A stretch of 64,000 bases of DNA from JALZUE01 sp051251725 (GTDB lineage: Bacteria > Pseudomonadota > Gammaproteobacteria > Enterobacterales > Alteromonadaceae): NCBI GenBank assembly GCA_051251725.1, contig JBPOFN010000010.1, forward strand, positions 58,167 to 122,166, written 5' to 3'. The notes under the pieces are model-generated. The model saw only the letters and a list, made by a program, of their open reading frames with translations, did not search any database and was not told where the DNA came from. Below are positions 1-10,200 of this stretch, piece by piece; positions within the stretch are counted from its first letter, which is position 1; each line of letters starts with the position of its first letter. Made by a program: the position numbers and the translations under genes.

Positions 1-41
1 GCTGGTAGCTGATCTGGTAATTCGTCTTTTTTATCAGTCAT
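1..41 (-). CDS. Start of a further gene in the cobalamin operon (partial)
   Basis: An ATG on the minus strand at 41 opens a frame that runs off the left edge and begins MTDKKDELPDQLPA. It lies 30 bases after the cobQ stop on the same strand, so it is probably the next gene of the B12 operon. Only 13 residues are visible. A cob(I)yrinic acid adenosyltransferase or another B12 gene would fit the position, but the sequence does not show which. Confidence 0.5.
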   Translation of the reverse strand, partial: MTDKKDELPDQLP

Positions 42-71
42 GTTATTACTCTTACTGGTTAGAAATTCGCG

Positions 72-1556
72 CTAAGCGATAATTTCTTTAATTTTATCTA
101 AGTTTAAATGTTCGCTAAAAATACTGGCTAAACGGTTTAACTGGCTTTCTCTATGCTGGTTTAAATCAATAAATTGCTCGATCACTGCTGCTGGTTTAAC
201 CCAATAAATAATCGCTTGGGTAACGGCGGTTGTATCGAATAAACCATGGACATAAGTACCGATAATTTGGTCATCAGCTGAAATTACGCCATCCGTTTTT
301 ACGTTTGAATTTTCAGTGAGTGCTTGCTCAAACTCAATTAACGGCGCTAATTCTGTTAATAACGTACTGATACCACAATGAATTTCATAACCTTGCAGTG
401 GGCAGTGCTCATTACCCAGTAATAAAGTACCCGACACTTGGATTAGGGTTTTATGTTCGGTTAACAAAGTTTCAATCGGTAACAAACCAAGGCCATCAAT
501 TTCAGGCTGTGACGACTCTATGCCAAGTGGATCTTTAATGCTTTGTCCTAACATTTGATAACCGCCGCAAATGCCTAATACTTTGCCGCCATAACGACAA
601 TGCTGGGCGATTTGCTGCTGCCAACCTTGGCTTTTCAAAAAGGCTAAATCTGCAATAACATTTTTGCTGCCCGGTATAATAATTAAATCGCAAGCAGGAA
701 TATCAGTCGCAACTTTAACATAGTGTAAATCAATGGCCGGGTTTAATCGTAAACTGTCAAAATCAGTATGATTACTAATATGGGGCAATAATAACACCGC
801 CACTTTAACGAGTGAGAGTTGCGGGTTAACCACATTATCAATCGCAATCGCATCTTCGGCATCAAGCGCAAGATCATGTAAATACGGTAAAACCCCCAAG
901 ACCGGTTTACCGGTTTTTTCTTCTAGCCAATCAAGCCCTGATTGTAATAACGCAATATCGCCGCGAAAGCGATTAATAACAAAGCCTTTAACGCGATTCT
1001 GCTCAGATTCAGACAGCAACATCAAGGTGCCAACTAGGTGGGCAAAAACCCCGCCTTTATCAATATCAGCGACAATAATCACTGGGCAATCAACCGCTTC
1101 GGCATATCCCATATTGGCAATATCATTGGCTCTTAAATTAATTTCTGCCGGACTACCCGCACCTTCAACCAATAATAAGTCAAATTCATCGGCTAAACGC
1201 GCATGCGACTGAAGCACGGCCGCCATCGCGACTTTTTTATAGTCGTGATAACTGTTAGCTTCCATATTGGCAATTGCTTTGCCATGAATAATGACTTGTG
1301 CGCCAGTATCGCTATTAGGTTTTAATAACACCGGATTAAAATCTACCCGCGCAGCCACTTTAGCGGCAACTGCCTGTAGCGCTTGTGCTCGACCAATTTC
1401 ACCACCATCTTCGGTAACCGCGCTATTTAGCGCCATATTCTGTGGTTTAAAAGGCGCAACACGATAATCTAAATCGACAAAAATACGACATAAGGCAGCC
1501 ACTAAAGTGCTTTTACCCGCATCCGAGGTTGTACCTTGCACCATCAAGGTTTTCAT
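72..1556 (-). CDS. cobQ: Cobyric acid synthase CobQ/CbiP
   Basis: Amidates four side-chain carboxylates of adenosylcobyrinate a,c-diamide, using glutamine and ATP. The 494-residue protein has the family's two halves. An N-terminal dethiobiotin-synthetase-like domain carries the P-loop variant GTTSDAGKST near residue 8. A C-terminal class I glutamine amidotransferase domain has the nucleophile elbow LGICGGYQM and the His motif GTYVHGLFD. Length is normal for the family (about 480-510). The ATG overlaps the cobU stop by 4 bases, so the two genes are translationally coupled. As part of the btuD-led operon it should respond to the upstream riboswitch. No corrin-ring genes are visible in this window, which fits salvage of corrinoids. 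Confidence 0.95.
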   Translation of the reverse strand: MKTLMVQGTTSDAGKSTLVAALCRIFVDLDYRVAPFKPQNMALNSAVTEDGGEIGRAQALQAVAAKVAARVDFNPVLLKPNSDTGAQVIIHGKAIANMEANSYHDYKKVAMAAVLQSHARLADEFDLLLVEGAGSPAEINLRANDIANMGYAEAVDCPVIIVADIDKGGVFAHLVGTLMLLSESEQNRVKGFVINRFRGDIALLQSGLDWLEEKTGKPVLGVLPYLHDLALDAEDAIAIDNVVNPQLSLVKVAVLLLPHISNHTDFDSLRLNPAIDLHYVKVATDIPACDLIIIPGSKNVIADLAFLKSQGWQQQIAQHCRYGGKVLGICGGYQMLGQSIKDPLGIESSQPEIDGLGLLPIETLLTEHKTLIQVSGTLLLGNEHCPLQGYEIHCGISTLLTELAPLIEFEQALTENSNVKTDGVISADDQIIGTYVHGLFDTTAVTQAIIYWVKPAAVIEQFIDLNQHRESQLNRLASIFSEHLNLDKIKEIIA

Positions 1557-2092
1557 TCTTTATTTTCTCCAGCAGCTGCTTTCATGCTCAGTGGTAAACC
1601 GGCAATAACAAAATCGACTTGGCTGGCAAGCGCGGCTATTTCTTGATGTAACCAGCCTGCATGATCAACAAAATCTCGCGACAATTCCCCTAATGGGACA
1701 ATGCCATGGCCAACTTCATTACTAACAAAAATAACCTGCCCCGCTAACTGCGGTAAAAGCTTTAACAAGCTGTTTTTTTCTTGTAAAAAAAATTCAATGC
1801 CATGCTGACATAAACAGTTAGTTAGCCATAAGGTTAAACAATCAACCAAAACACAAGTATCGGTTTTAACGTGCTGGCGCAAACTGTCAGCCAAAGAATA
1901 TTTACACTCGACTAACTGCCATTGCCCGCCGCGGTTTGTTTGATGGTGTAAAATACGCTTGGCCATTTCTTTATCGTCAGCACTCGCTGTTGCGATATAA
2001 ACCAAGTTTTTATTACTTGCCAGCGCGGTTTGCTCAGCAAAGCTGCTTTTCCCTGAGCGGGCACCGCCTAAAATCAAATGAATATTTTGCAT
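1553..2092 (-). CDS. cobU: Adenosylcobinamide kinase / GTP:adenosylcobinamide-phosphate guanylyltransferase
   Basis: Bifunctional enzyme that phosphorylates adenosylcobinamide and then transfers GMP to make adenosylcobinamide-GDP. The P-loop GGARSGKSS is at the N terminus, and the segment LSRDFVDHAGWLHQEIA matches the conserved CobU C-terminal region. I chose the ATG at 2092 (179 residues). It follows the cobS TAA by one base and has AGGTG about 9 bases upstream. A GTG at 2104 in the same frame would overlap cobS by 11 bases and adds nothing conserved. The 3' end overlaps cobQ by 4 bases. Confidence 0.95.
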   Translation of the reverse strand: MQNIHLILGGARSGKSSFAEQTALASNKNLVYIATASADDKEMAKRILHHQTNRGGQWQLVECKYSLADSLRQHVKTDTCVLVDCLTLWLTNCLCQHGIEFFLQEKNSLLKLLPQLAGQVIFVSNEVGHGIVPLGELSRDFVDHAGWLHQEIAALASQVDFVIAGLPLSMKAAAGENKE

Positions 2093-2093
2093 G

Positions 2094-2894
2094 TTAGTTA
2101 ACACCTATAAATGCGGCAATCAGCACTAAATACACGACTATTTCGGTGCATATTTGCGCCGCGCCCAAACAGTCACCGGTGTAACCTTTAAGCTGTGCAT
2201 AAAACCATTTTTGTAAAATAAACCGGATAACCAGCAAACTTATAATGACACTCACCGCCGTTGTCACTGAATAAAGATTAAGTACCAGCCCTAACACTAA
2301 GACACTCAAGGAGGTGATGATTAACAGCAATAAACTGCTAATAGATAGCTCTTTAGTAACCGGTTTTACTTTTGATTTAGCGTCTTCACTGACATAGTTC
2401 ATGGTTAAAATTAGACTTGTCGCCACCGCTCTACTGAGCGTGTTGGCCAGTACCAAAGCAAACAGCAGCACAGGTAAAAAATCGGCAAGTGCTAATAAGC
2501 TTTGATATTTTAACAATAAGGCAATAAATAAGGCCGCCGCGCCATAGGTACCAAGGCGACTGTCTTTCATAATATTGAGTTTTTGTTCAACTTCCCAGCC
2601 GCCACCAAAACCGTCCCAAATATCAGCCCAACCATCTTCATGAAAAGCGCCAGTTAATACTAAATTTAAGCCTAGAGTTAAAATAACGGTAATTTCAACT
2701 GGAAAAACAAGCTGAGCAAGATAGAAAAAAATCGCCAACAAGCTACCAACTAAGACACCAACCAAGGCAAAATATCGACTCGCTTGATGAAACATCGCCG
2801 TTTCAATATTGCCGGTAATATTAACCGGAATGCGGGTAAAAAAGCTTAAGGCGATCAGCCATAATTTATATTGGTATTGCAGCGTGTTAATCAT
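2094..2894 (-). CDS. cobS: Adenosylcobinamide-GDP ribazoletransferase (cobalamin synthase)
   Basis: Integral membrane enzyme joining adenosylcobinamide-GDP to alpha-ribazole (or its phosphate), the last assembly step of B12. The 266 residues are mostly hydrophobic with about six to seven membrane segments. The family's acidic motif appears as HEDGWADIWDGFGGG near residues 85-99. This Asp-rich loop is the likely Mg2+ and substrate site, by knowledge of the CobS family. The gene follows cobT by 11 bases and precedes cobU by one base, a tight co-transcribed arrangement. Confidence 0.95.
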   Translation of the reverse strand: MINTLQYQYKLWLIALSFFTRIPVNITGNIETAMFHQASRYFALVGVLVGSLLAIFFYLAQLVFPVEITVILTLGLNLVLTGAFHEDGWADIWDGFGGGWEVEQKLNIMKDSRLGTYGAAALFIALLLKYQSLLALADFLPVLLFALVLANTLSRAVATSLILTMNYVSEDAKSKVKPVTKELSISSLLLLIITSLSVLVLGLVLNLYSVTTAVSVIISLLVIRFILQKWFYAQLKGYTGDCLGAAQICTEIVVYLVLIAAFIGVN

Positions 2895-2905
2895 AGCTTC
2901 AATCT

Positions 2906-4003
2906 TTACTCTTTAGCCGCGCTAACAACATCAACCACTTGCGCTTGTGAGAAACTTGCCATTTGATTATAAAAATTGATGGCCGCTGATATCAGCGGTA
3001 ACGACAAGGCGGCTCCTGTACCTTCCCCTAAACGTAAACCTAAATTTAATAACGGCGTGGCTTCTAACCAAGCCAGCATTTTTTGATGACCTTGCTCACC
3101 TGAGCAATGCGCAAACACCAAATAGTCTTTCACTGCCGGATACATTTGGCAGGCAACTAAAGCCGCCGCCGTTGTAATAAAACCATCAACTACAATCGCA
3201 ATTTTTTGCTCTGCTGCGGCTAACATAGCGCCGGTAATTTGCACGACTTCAAAACCGCCTAAACAGGTTAATAGTGCCAGCGGATCACTTAGCTTGTTTT
3301 GATGTAGGGTTAAGGCGATCTCAATGATGAGTTGTTTTTTTCTTAAAACATCATCATCAATGCCGGTGCCTTTACCAACACTTTCGCTTGGTGGTATAGC
3401 TAAAATCGCCGACATAATAGCCGCTGCAATCGTAGTATTACCAATACCCATTTCACCAAAAGCAATAAGATTACAACCATCAGCTATTTTTTTATCAACT
3501 AACTTTTTAGCTAATTCAAAACCGGTATTTACTTGTGCTAATGTCATGGCCGGAAACTGATGAATCGCTTTGGTAATATTACCAAGGCGCTGATCTAGCA
3601 CCTGACAACTAGCCGTAGACTCAATGGTTAAGGGCTGTAAAATACCAGCATCAACCACAGTTAGCTGCCAGCCTAATTGGCGAGTAAACACATTAATGGC
3701 CGCGCCGCCGTGAGCAAAATTCGCCACCATTTGTCCGGTCACTTCACTGGGCGCAATAGAAACGCCTTCGGCAGCAACCCCGTGATCGCCAGCAAAAACA
3801 ATTAACTCGGGCGCACTAATTTTCGGCATAAAATCAGCTGGAATAGTCGCGGCTGTGCTGTGGTATTTGTTTAACTGAATTTTCACTAACTGCAAAGCTA
3901 ATGGCTCAAGCTGGCCTAAGGCACCTAACGGCTTAGTTTTCTCATTAATTATCGCTTGAATGGCATCATCAAATTGTGAAACCAAGGGTTCAATTGTAAA
4001 CAT
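2906..4003 (-). CDS. cobT: Nicotinate-nucleotide--dimethylbenzimidazole phosphoribosyltransferase
   Basis: Transfers phosphoribose from nicotinate mononucleotide to dimethylbenzimidazole, making alpha-ribazole phosphate for the lower ligand. Family motifs are present: the VFAGDHGVAAEGVS block, GEMGIGNTT, LGGFEVVQITGAML, and the C-terminal LGEGTGAALS that contains the catalytic glutamate. I place the start at ATG 4003 (365 residues) because AAAGG and TTAGG lie just upstream. An ATG at 4033 would add ten non-conserved residues (MFFSKGIRLT). It lies between btuC and cobS in the riboswitch-led operon. Confidence 0.93.
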   Translation of the reverse strand: MFTIEPLVSQFDDAIQAIINEKTKPLGALGQLEPLALQLVKIQLNKYHSTAATIPADFMPKISAPELIVFAGDHGVAAEGVSIAPSEVTGQMVANFAHGGAAINVFTRQLGWQLTVVDAGILQPLTIESTASCQVLDQRLGNITKAIHQFPAMTLAQVNTGFELAKKLVDKKIADGCNLIAFGEMGIGNTTIAAAIMSAILAIPPSESVGKGTGIDDDVLRKKQLIIEIALTLHQNKLSDPLALLTCLGGFEVVQITGAMLAAAEQKIAIVVDGFITTAAALVACQMYPAVKDYLVFAHCSGEQGHQKMLAWLEATPLLNLGLRLGEGTGAALSLPLISAAINFYNQMASFSQAQVVDVVSAAKE

Positions 4004-4062
4004 AGTTAACCTAATACCTTTAGAAAAAAACATCTTAAATAAATGCGCTTGATAACCTGCTG

Positions 4063-5076
4063 CTATAACACTTTTTTCTTACGAAACGACAATAATCCTA
4101 AGAAGAAAAAGCTACCGATAGCCGCCGTAATCACCCCGACAGGCAACTCTTGATTCGCCAATAACACTCTTGATAAAACATCGACCCAAATCATAAAAAT
4201 TCCGCCAACAACCGCAGTAATTAATAAACCAACACTTGAGCCTTGAGACACAAAAAATCGAACTATATGCGGGATCATCAAACCAACAAAACCAATACCG
4301 CCACATAATGACACTAAAGTAGCGGTAATTAATGAACTCAGTACTAACATCACTAAGCGAAAACGATTGACGTTAATCCCTAACGTGGTCGCACTTTCAT
4401 CACCTAATAACATCGCATTTAATTGCCGGCGAAAGGCCAACATAAAAACGATACACAGTGATACAACAATGGCCGGAAACCAAACATTGTCCCAACTGGC
4501 GCGAGCAAAGCTGCCAAGGGTCCAAAATAAAATCGCGGTAACCGCTTGCGGATCAGATAAATAAAGTAACAGCGAGGTAAATGAGCTGAATAAAAATGAC
4601 AAGGCAACCCCAGCCAATAACATCGACTCAACTTGGTTGACCCTTTGTGCGCCTGCGACGAGTATTAAACATGTCATGGCGAATAAACTGCCAATAAAAG
4701 CGGCAAACGACATAGTCAGACCACTTGCTGAACCTAAAATGGCAATCAATAAAACCACACCAAAAGAAGCGCCTGAAGATATACCAAACAAATAAGGATC
4801 TGCCAGCGGATTACGGGTAACGGTTTGTAAAATAACCCCTGACATCGCTAAACCAGCACCGGCGATAAAGGCAAGTAAGGTTCTGGGCATTCTTAGCTGC
4901 CAAATAATTTTATCGAGAAAAGGACTCACGCCTTCTGCTGCCGATAATGAAAAAACACTACGGGCAACATCGAGTGTTGATAAGTCAGCCGCGCCAAAAG
5001 CGAGCGCGCATAAAAAGCTCAGCAAAGCACAAAATATTAAGACCACTAAAATAATTGACGGAGAAAAATAACGCAT
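4063..5076 (-). CDS. btuC: B12 ABC transporter permease BtuC-like
   Basis: FecCD/BtuC-family permease of 337 residues with about ten hydrophobic segments. Family blocks include GAGLAMSGVILQTVTRNPLADP near residue 77, where substrate gates form in BtuC, and GFVGLMIPHIVRFF in the C-terminal half that contacts the ATPase. The start codon shares one base with the btuD stop (TGATG), so the pair is translationally coupled. Iron-siderophore permeases share this fold. The cobalamin assignment rests on the riboswitch and the cob genes. No periplasmic BtuF is visible in the window. Confidence 0.88.
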   Translation of the reverse strand: MRYFSPSIILVVLIFCALLSFLCALAFGAADLSTLDVARSVFSLSAAEGVSPFLDKIIWQLRMPRTLLAFIAGAGLAMSGVILQTVTRNPLADPYLFGISSGASFGVVLLIAILGSASGLTMSFAAFIGSLFAMTCLILVAGAQRVNQVESMLLAGVALSFLFSSFTSLLLYLSDPQAVTAILFWTLGSFARASWDNVWFPAIVVSLCIVFMLAFRRQLNAMLLGDESATTLGINVNRFRLVMLVLSSLITATLVSLCGGIGFVGLMIPHIVRFFVSQGSSVGLLITAVVGGIFMIWVDVLSRVLLANQELPVGVITAAIGSFFFLGLLSFRKKKVL

Positions 5077-5981
5077 CAGGTTTGGCGCTCACTATCACCG
5101 CTTTGCTGATCATTGCCACGGTTTACACACTGACGGTTAGCTTTTTCCTGCTGCTGGTAACCGTAATAATAAGTAATATGAGGAATATTATGATGTTCAG
5201 TTTGTGGGTGCGGAGTAACATCAGCGCAAACGCCAAAGACATCAGATAATAACTCGCTGGTCATTATTTGCTCTGGCGATCCTTGCGCAACTAATTTTCC
5301 GTCGGCTAAAACAAGTAGTTGATCACTCATCGCACTGGCAAGATTAAGATCATGAAATGAAGCAATAACGGTAATGCCGAGCGATTTTGCCAGTTCCATA
5401 ATTTGAATTTGATATTTAACATCTAAATGGCTGGTTGGTTCGTCCATGATCAAAAGTTCAGGCTTTTGCACGATTGCCCTTGCGATTAATGCTCGCTGCT
5501 TTTCTCCGCCAGATAAGTTTTCAAACGCTTGTTTCGCTTTGGCATACAGCCCAACTTGCGTTAATGCCTGTTCAACCGCTAGTTTACCTTGTTTGTTACT
5601 ACTGCCGCCAAATAACGATTGATGCGGCACTAAACCTAGCGCAACCACATCAAAAACCGAGAGATTAAATTGGCTCGGCGAATCTTGTAAAACTACCGCG
5701 ACTTTTTGTGCATATTGAGTGGCTGAGATCTGCCAAATGTTTTCATCAACAAATAACACTTTACCTGTTACCGGTTTAACATAGCGATATAAACAGCGTA
5801 ATAAGCTGGATTTACCTGCGCCATTCGGACCTAACAAGCCGGTAAAACTGCCTTTAACTATCTCAAAATTAATATCAGCTAAAATCAGTTTATTATCTAT
5901 TTGCCACGACAAAGCTTGGCAAGACATCAGCACTTGCTTGCCATGATTATTTGGCTTAGATAAAGATTGCGGTAAGGTCAC
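5076..5981 (-). CDS. btuD: B12 ABC transporter ATPase BtuD-like
   Basis: ATP-binding subunit that powers corrinoid import with the coupled BtuC-like permease. It has Walker A GPNGAGKSS near residue 51, signature LSGGEKQRALIA, Walker B LLIMDEPTSHLD and the switch histidine in ASFHDLNLA, all intact. The frame opens with GTG at 5981, with AGGA about 10 bases upstream. An ATG at 5927 would trim 18 residues before the conserved fold and cannot be excluded. It is the first gene after the cobalamin riboswitch. A polar, Gln-rich tail of about 40 residues after the ATPase core is unusual. Confidence 0.88.
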   Translation of the reverse strand: MTLPQSLSKPNNHGKQVLMSCQALSWQIDNKLILADINFEIVKGSFTGLLGPNGAGKSSLLRCLYRYVKPVTGKVLFVDENIWQISATQYAQKVAVVLQDSPSQFNLSVFDVVALGLVPHQSLFGGSSNKQGKLAVEQALTQVGLYAKAKQAFENLSGGEKQRALIARAIVQKPELLIMDEPTSHLDVKYQIQIMELAKSLGITVIASFHDLNLASAMSDQLLVLADGKLVAQGSPEQIMTSELLSDVFGVCADVTPHPQTEHHNIPHITYYYGYQQQEKANRQCVNRGNDQQSGDSERQT

Positions 5982-6121
5982 GAACTTGTTTTCCTGCGAT
6001 CGACACTATTAAAGTATTTTTAACAAATAGCAGTGACAGAGCAAAACAAACGCACCGATAAACGCGGAGATTTGAAATACAATGTTTGAGTAACCCGCTC
6101 AACGTTGTTAAAAAAGTGAAG

Positions 6122-6290
6122 TTTTATCTGGTATCCTGACTTACAGCGTCTCGGTATAACCCTTCCCAATCATTGGCGAATAGTCATGCCATGATCAGTG
6201 GTTGTTATACTGCTCTGTTTACAGTTGCGGGTACAGTTGCGGACTTTCACCACATTCCCATGTGTTTTTAGCTTTAGGTTAATGCCTTAA
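6122..6290 (-). promoter_or_regulatory. Cobalamin (AdoCbl) riboswitch
   Basis: The minus strand carries the conserved cobalamin-riboswitch elements in order. A 5' segment reading GGCATTAACCTAAAG is followed by the core GGGAATGTGGTGAAAGTCC, then CCGCAACTGT, and finally the B12 box AAGTCAGGATACC at 6142-6130. It ends about 140 bases before the btuD GTG and lies in the leader of the btuD-btuC-cobTSUQ operon. By knowledge of the class, B12 binding should repress this operon. I do not see a strong T-rich terminator after it, so control of translation start or Rho-dependent termination is more likely. Confidence 0.93.
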
Positions 6291-6393
6291 AGGCTGATTA
6301 AAACCAAGTTAAAAATACGATAAAACTTTTGCGCGCAATTATCCCTGTCTCGCGCTGCGATAGCAAGTAAAGATAATGTCACTGTGCTGGAGG

Positions 6394-6515
6394 GCTTGAT
6401 GCTTGAAGCTTGATACTTGAAGCTTGATACTTGAAGCTTGATGCTTGAAGCTTGATGCTTGAAGCTTGATGCTTGAAGCTTGATGCTTGAAGCTTGATGC
6501 TTGAAGCTTGATGCT
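6394..6515. repeat. 14-bp tandem array built of two related heptamers
   Basis: About 8.7 copies of a 14-bp unit, CTTGATGCTTGAAG. Each unit is two heptamers (CTTGATG and CTTGAAG), with CTTGATA replacing the first in two early units. The copies are almost identical, which indicates recent expansion. The array sits between the cobC stop and the riboswitch. The open frames reading through it (repeating HQASSIKLQASSFK-like text) are products of the repeat, not genes. Confidence 0.95.
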
Positions 6516-6537
6516 GAGATGTGGGTGTATTGGGGAT

Positions 6538-7212
6538 TTAGAATACGATTTTTGGCCAAGCTTTATTATTTTCATCAAAATAAACATCAATACGGATAAG
6601 CCCAGCATAAGGAATATCAAAAACATTAAGCTGCTGGTTTTGTTTGATATCTAAACCGATTATTAAGGCTAATAAATGTTTGATAACGCCAGCATGGCTG
6701 ATCACTAGCGTATTGATACTGGAATTAGCGCTTGGAGAATTATCTATTGCAGAATTAGCGCTTGGCATTTCAAGCTTTGGCGTTAAGGTTAACCACTGTT
6801 GCCACCAGTTATTTACGCGCGCGGTAAAAGCCGCCATCGTTTCGCCATTTGGTGGCGGGGTTTGCCATGGGTTTTGCCAAAAATCACCAATGCCGCAGCC
6901 CTTTAACGTTTTGGTGTTTTGCCATAACTCTTCAAAGGATTGCCCGTCCCAATCACCAAAGTGCATTTCTTTAATTGCCGGTTCAAGCTGCAATGGTATT
7001 TTTTGTTGCTTGCTAAACTCAGTTGCTACGGCTCGGCAACGAGTTAATGGTGAGCAAATAACTTGGTTGATGCTCGGCAGTTTCTCTAACTGCTGCAACA
7101 TTTGCTGATACCCCTCAGCTGACAGCGGAAAATCAGTATGACCGGCTAATACACCGGCCTGTTCAATTTTGCCATGGCGAAGTAAATAAAGGGATTGTTG
7201 TCTTGGTTGCAA
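6538..7212 (-). CDS. cobC: Alpha-ribazole phosphatase (histidine phosphatase family)
   Basis: Removes the phosphate from alpha-ribazole-5'-phosphate before or after joining by CobS. Of its 224 residues, the N terminus has the phosphohistidine motif LLRHGKIE and GHTDFPLSAEG. CSPLTRCRAVA and the second histidine in VISHAGVIKHLL complete the phosphoglycerate-mutase-type active site. The start is an in-frame TTG at 7212 with AAAGG about 9 bases upstream. No ATG precedes the RHG motif. The gene follows the hybrid kinase by only 16 bases and ends before the tandem array and the riboswitch, so it is probably transcribed separately from the rest of the cob operon. The B12 role is supported mainly by this neighbourhood. 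Confidence 0.85.
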   Translation of the reverse strand: MQPRQQSLYLLRHGKIEQAGVLAGHTDFPLSAEGYQQMLQQLEKLPSINQVICSPLTRCRAVATEFSKQQKIPLQLEPAIKEMHFGDWDGQSFEELWQNTKTLKGCGIGDFWQNPWQTPPPNGETMAAFTARVNNWWQQWLTLTPKLEMPSANSAIDNSPSANSSINTLVISHAGVIKHLLALIIGLDIKQNQQLNVFDIPYAGLIRIDVYFDENNKAWPKIVF

Positions 7213-7228
7213 TATTATCAGCCTTTAA

Positions 7229-10200
7229 CTAATCGACATTTGTTGGGTTATTATGCCAAAACACTAACTTTTCTTGTACTGACTCTTTATCAATCGGTTT
7301 TGCTAAATAATCATCCATGCCAGCAGCCAAACACTTTTCTCTATCACCTTGCATCGCATTGGCCGTCATCGCAATGATCGGGATATTTTTATAATTATCA
7401 CTAGCTTGGCCAGCTCTGATCTGTTCAGTGGTTTGATAACCATCCATGACCGGCATTTGGCAATCCATTAAAATGAGAGTGAAATTTGGATCTTTGCTTA
7501 GTTTATCTAACGCTTCTTGACCATTTACCGCCACTTCACATGGCATCTCAAGTTTAGCTAACACGCCTTTGGCAACCATCTGATTAATACGGTTATCTTC
7601 CACTAACAAAACTTTTGAACTATCAGGCCATTGCTCTGGGACGGCTTCATTGGTCGTTAAACTTTCTTCAAGATGATCTAACGTTTTAATATAGTGTCTC
7701 GTAATTAATGGTTTAGCACCCTCATAAGCTTTACCTTCATCGATAAGAATATTAATTGCATTGTATATATCAGAACTTGATGCCGGCTTAGGAAAATAAG
7801 CATTGAAGCCTAAATCAGCAAAAAACTTTGCATCACCTTGCCCTCTCATTGAGGTCATCATCACCAGCTTCATTGCATCGAACTGTTTATTCGCTCTGAA
7901 CCTACGGCCAAGCTCTGCGCCATCCATTTCAGGCATTTGCATATCAAGAATAGCGATATCAAATAATGGCTGGTGACCTAACTCTAAAATACTTTCGCAT
8001 AAGTGAAGGGCTGCAGCTGCTGATTCAACACTAACAACATTTACCTGCCAATTTTTCAACTGCTTAGATAACACTTCACGATTGGTTTGATTGTCATCAA
8101 CCACCAAAACATTAATATGACTAATATCCACATGCGGTAATTCAGGCGTAACCTGCGCGGTTTTACCCACTTTCACATCACAAATAAAAATACTACCTTC
8201 ACCAACATCACTGATCAAACTAACGTTGCCATCCATACATTGACAAAGTTTTTTCACAATCGCTAAACCTAAACCTGTACCACCAAATTCTCGGGTAGTA
8301 GAAGAGTCAACTTGCTGGAAGTTTTCAAAAATATTGGCTTGTTTATCTTTTTCTATCCCTAAGCCAGTATCCTGTACTTTAATTCTTAAGCGCCAACTAT
8401 CATCACTATCGGGTAATAAAATTAATTTAATCACCACTTCGCCTTGGGCCGTAAACTTAATGGCATTACTAACGAGATTAGTAAATATCTGCCTGATCCT
8501 ATTCGGATCGCCAATCACTAACGGCTCATTAACGCTCACAGTATCAACAATTAATTCTAAGCCTTTTTTCTGAGCTTGTTGCATCATGGTATCGGCAAAT
8601 TCACTCACTAGTAACTTGATATCAAAAACCAAAGCTTCCAACTCCAGTTTATTGGCATCTATTTTAGAAAAATCAAGAATATCGTTAATTAAATAAAGCA
8701 GCGAATCAGCACTACTTTTGGCGACTATTACTTGATGTTTTTGTTCTTCAGTAAGTGCGGTTTCTGATAATAAGTCGAGCATGCCGACAACACCATTCAT
8801 TGGCGTTCTAATTTCATGGCTCATACTAGCTAAAAATTCATTTTTAACGTTAGTGGCTTTTTCAGCAAATTCTTTTGCTTGTGTTAACGCTAATTCAGTT
8901 TCGACGCGGTCGGTAATATCATAATTAACCCCCACCATAGTGTAAGGATTATTATGTTTATCTTTTAACACTAAAGCATCGGCTTTTATATAACGAATAG
9001 TGCCGTTTGGATATATAACTCGAAATTGGGTGTTATATTTACTTTTACCGGCAATGGCATCTTGACGATGTTGTGTGACCAGCGCAACATCATCTGGATG
9101 GATGCCTTGTTCACGAGCCTGATATGCATCACAAAACTCTTCGGGGTCAACACCGTATAAACGGAACATCCAATCATCCCAACGTAACTCGTCAGTGATT
9201 AAATCAAGTTCCCAAACGCCAATACCGGCAGAGTCTGCGGCCAAATTCATCCGGCGATTTTTATCAATAATTTCCTGCTGGATTTTCTTTCTTTCGCTAA
9301 TATCTTGAAATGAGCCATAGAGTTTAATGCATTTACCATTCTCCAAAACTGTCTCACATCGCGTAGCAACCCAAATCGAATTTCCTTTTATTGTCGTTAA
9401 CTCCAATTCTTCCTCAAACGGTACGCCCTTTTCTATCGCCTTATTGACTAATTCAATAATTTTCTCTCTGCTTGCACCTTCTTTATAAAAATTAATCGCT
9501 GTTGATAATTCCGGTACATAATCGTCGGGTACTTGATGAATTTCTTTGGTCATCGCCGACCAAATTATTTCTTCAGTTATTAAATCAACTTCCCAAGCAC
9601 CAATTCGTGCTTGAGTACTCATTTTTTCCATCAACAGCTGCTGAGACAACATCTTGTTTTGTTGATTTTCTTTTAATATTTCATAACCAATCCATTGTGC
9701 AATTAATTGAATAAGCTCTAAATCATTTTTTGAAAATGGTCCTGCATGACGAATTTCTGAACCACTAAAATTTAGCGTGCCATATCGTTTATCACCTACC
9801 ATAATAGGGCAGCCAATATAGCTTTCTAAACCAAAACCAAGATAGCAGGGATGTTTTTTAATCTCACTGATCCCTGCGTGGTGAAATGCAGTCGGTTTAT
9901 TGGCATTTAACGTATGTATACAATAAGTATTCTCAACATCATAAATATCACCTGCCGATATTTCACTATTTGGTGACTGAGAATATTTAACGGTGTAAGT
10001 CATATCTGAAATTTCACTAACAATCGCCAGTGGTAAATGATAAAGATCGCAGCCAAGACTCAATAGCTTATTAATTTTTTCTCTACATGGCTTATTAGCT
10101 TCGGCAATAATGCTGTGAATTTCACCAAGCGCAAAACCCATCAATTTTTGCTCAGTAATCTCGTTTTGTATCGCCATATGACTGATAATTTGATCGTTAT

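Noticed and set aside
6287..6626. Two overlapping ORFs with HQASSIKLQASSFK repeats
   Set aside because: They are translations of the 14-bp tandem array and overlap the cobC end and riboswitch region; no start site or homology.
6644..7108. 154-residue plus-strand ORF opposite cobC
   Set aside because: Shadow frame of cobC; composition is that of an antisense frame.
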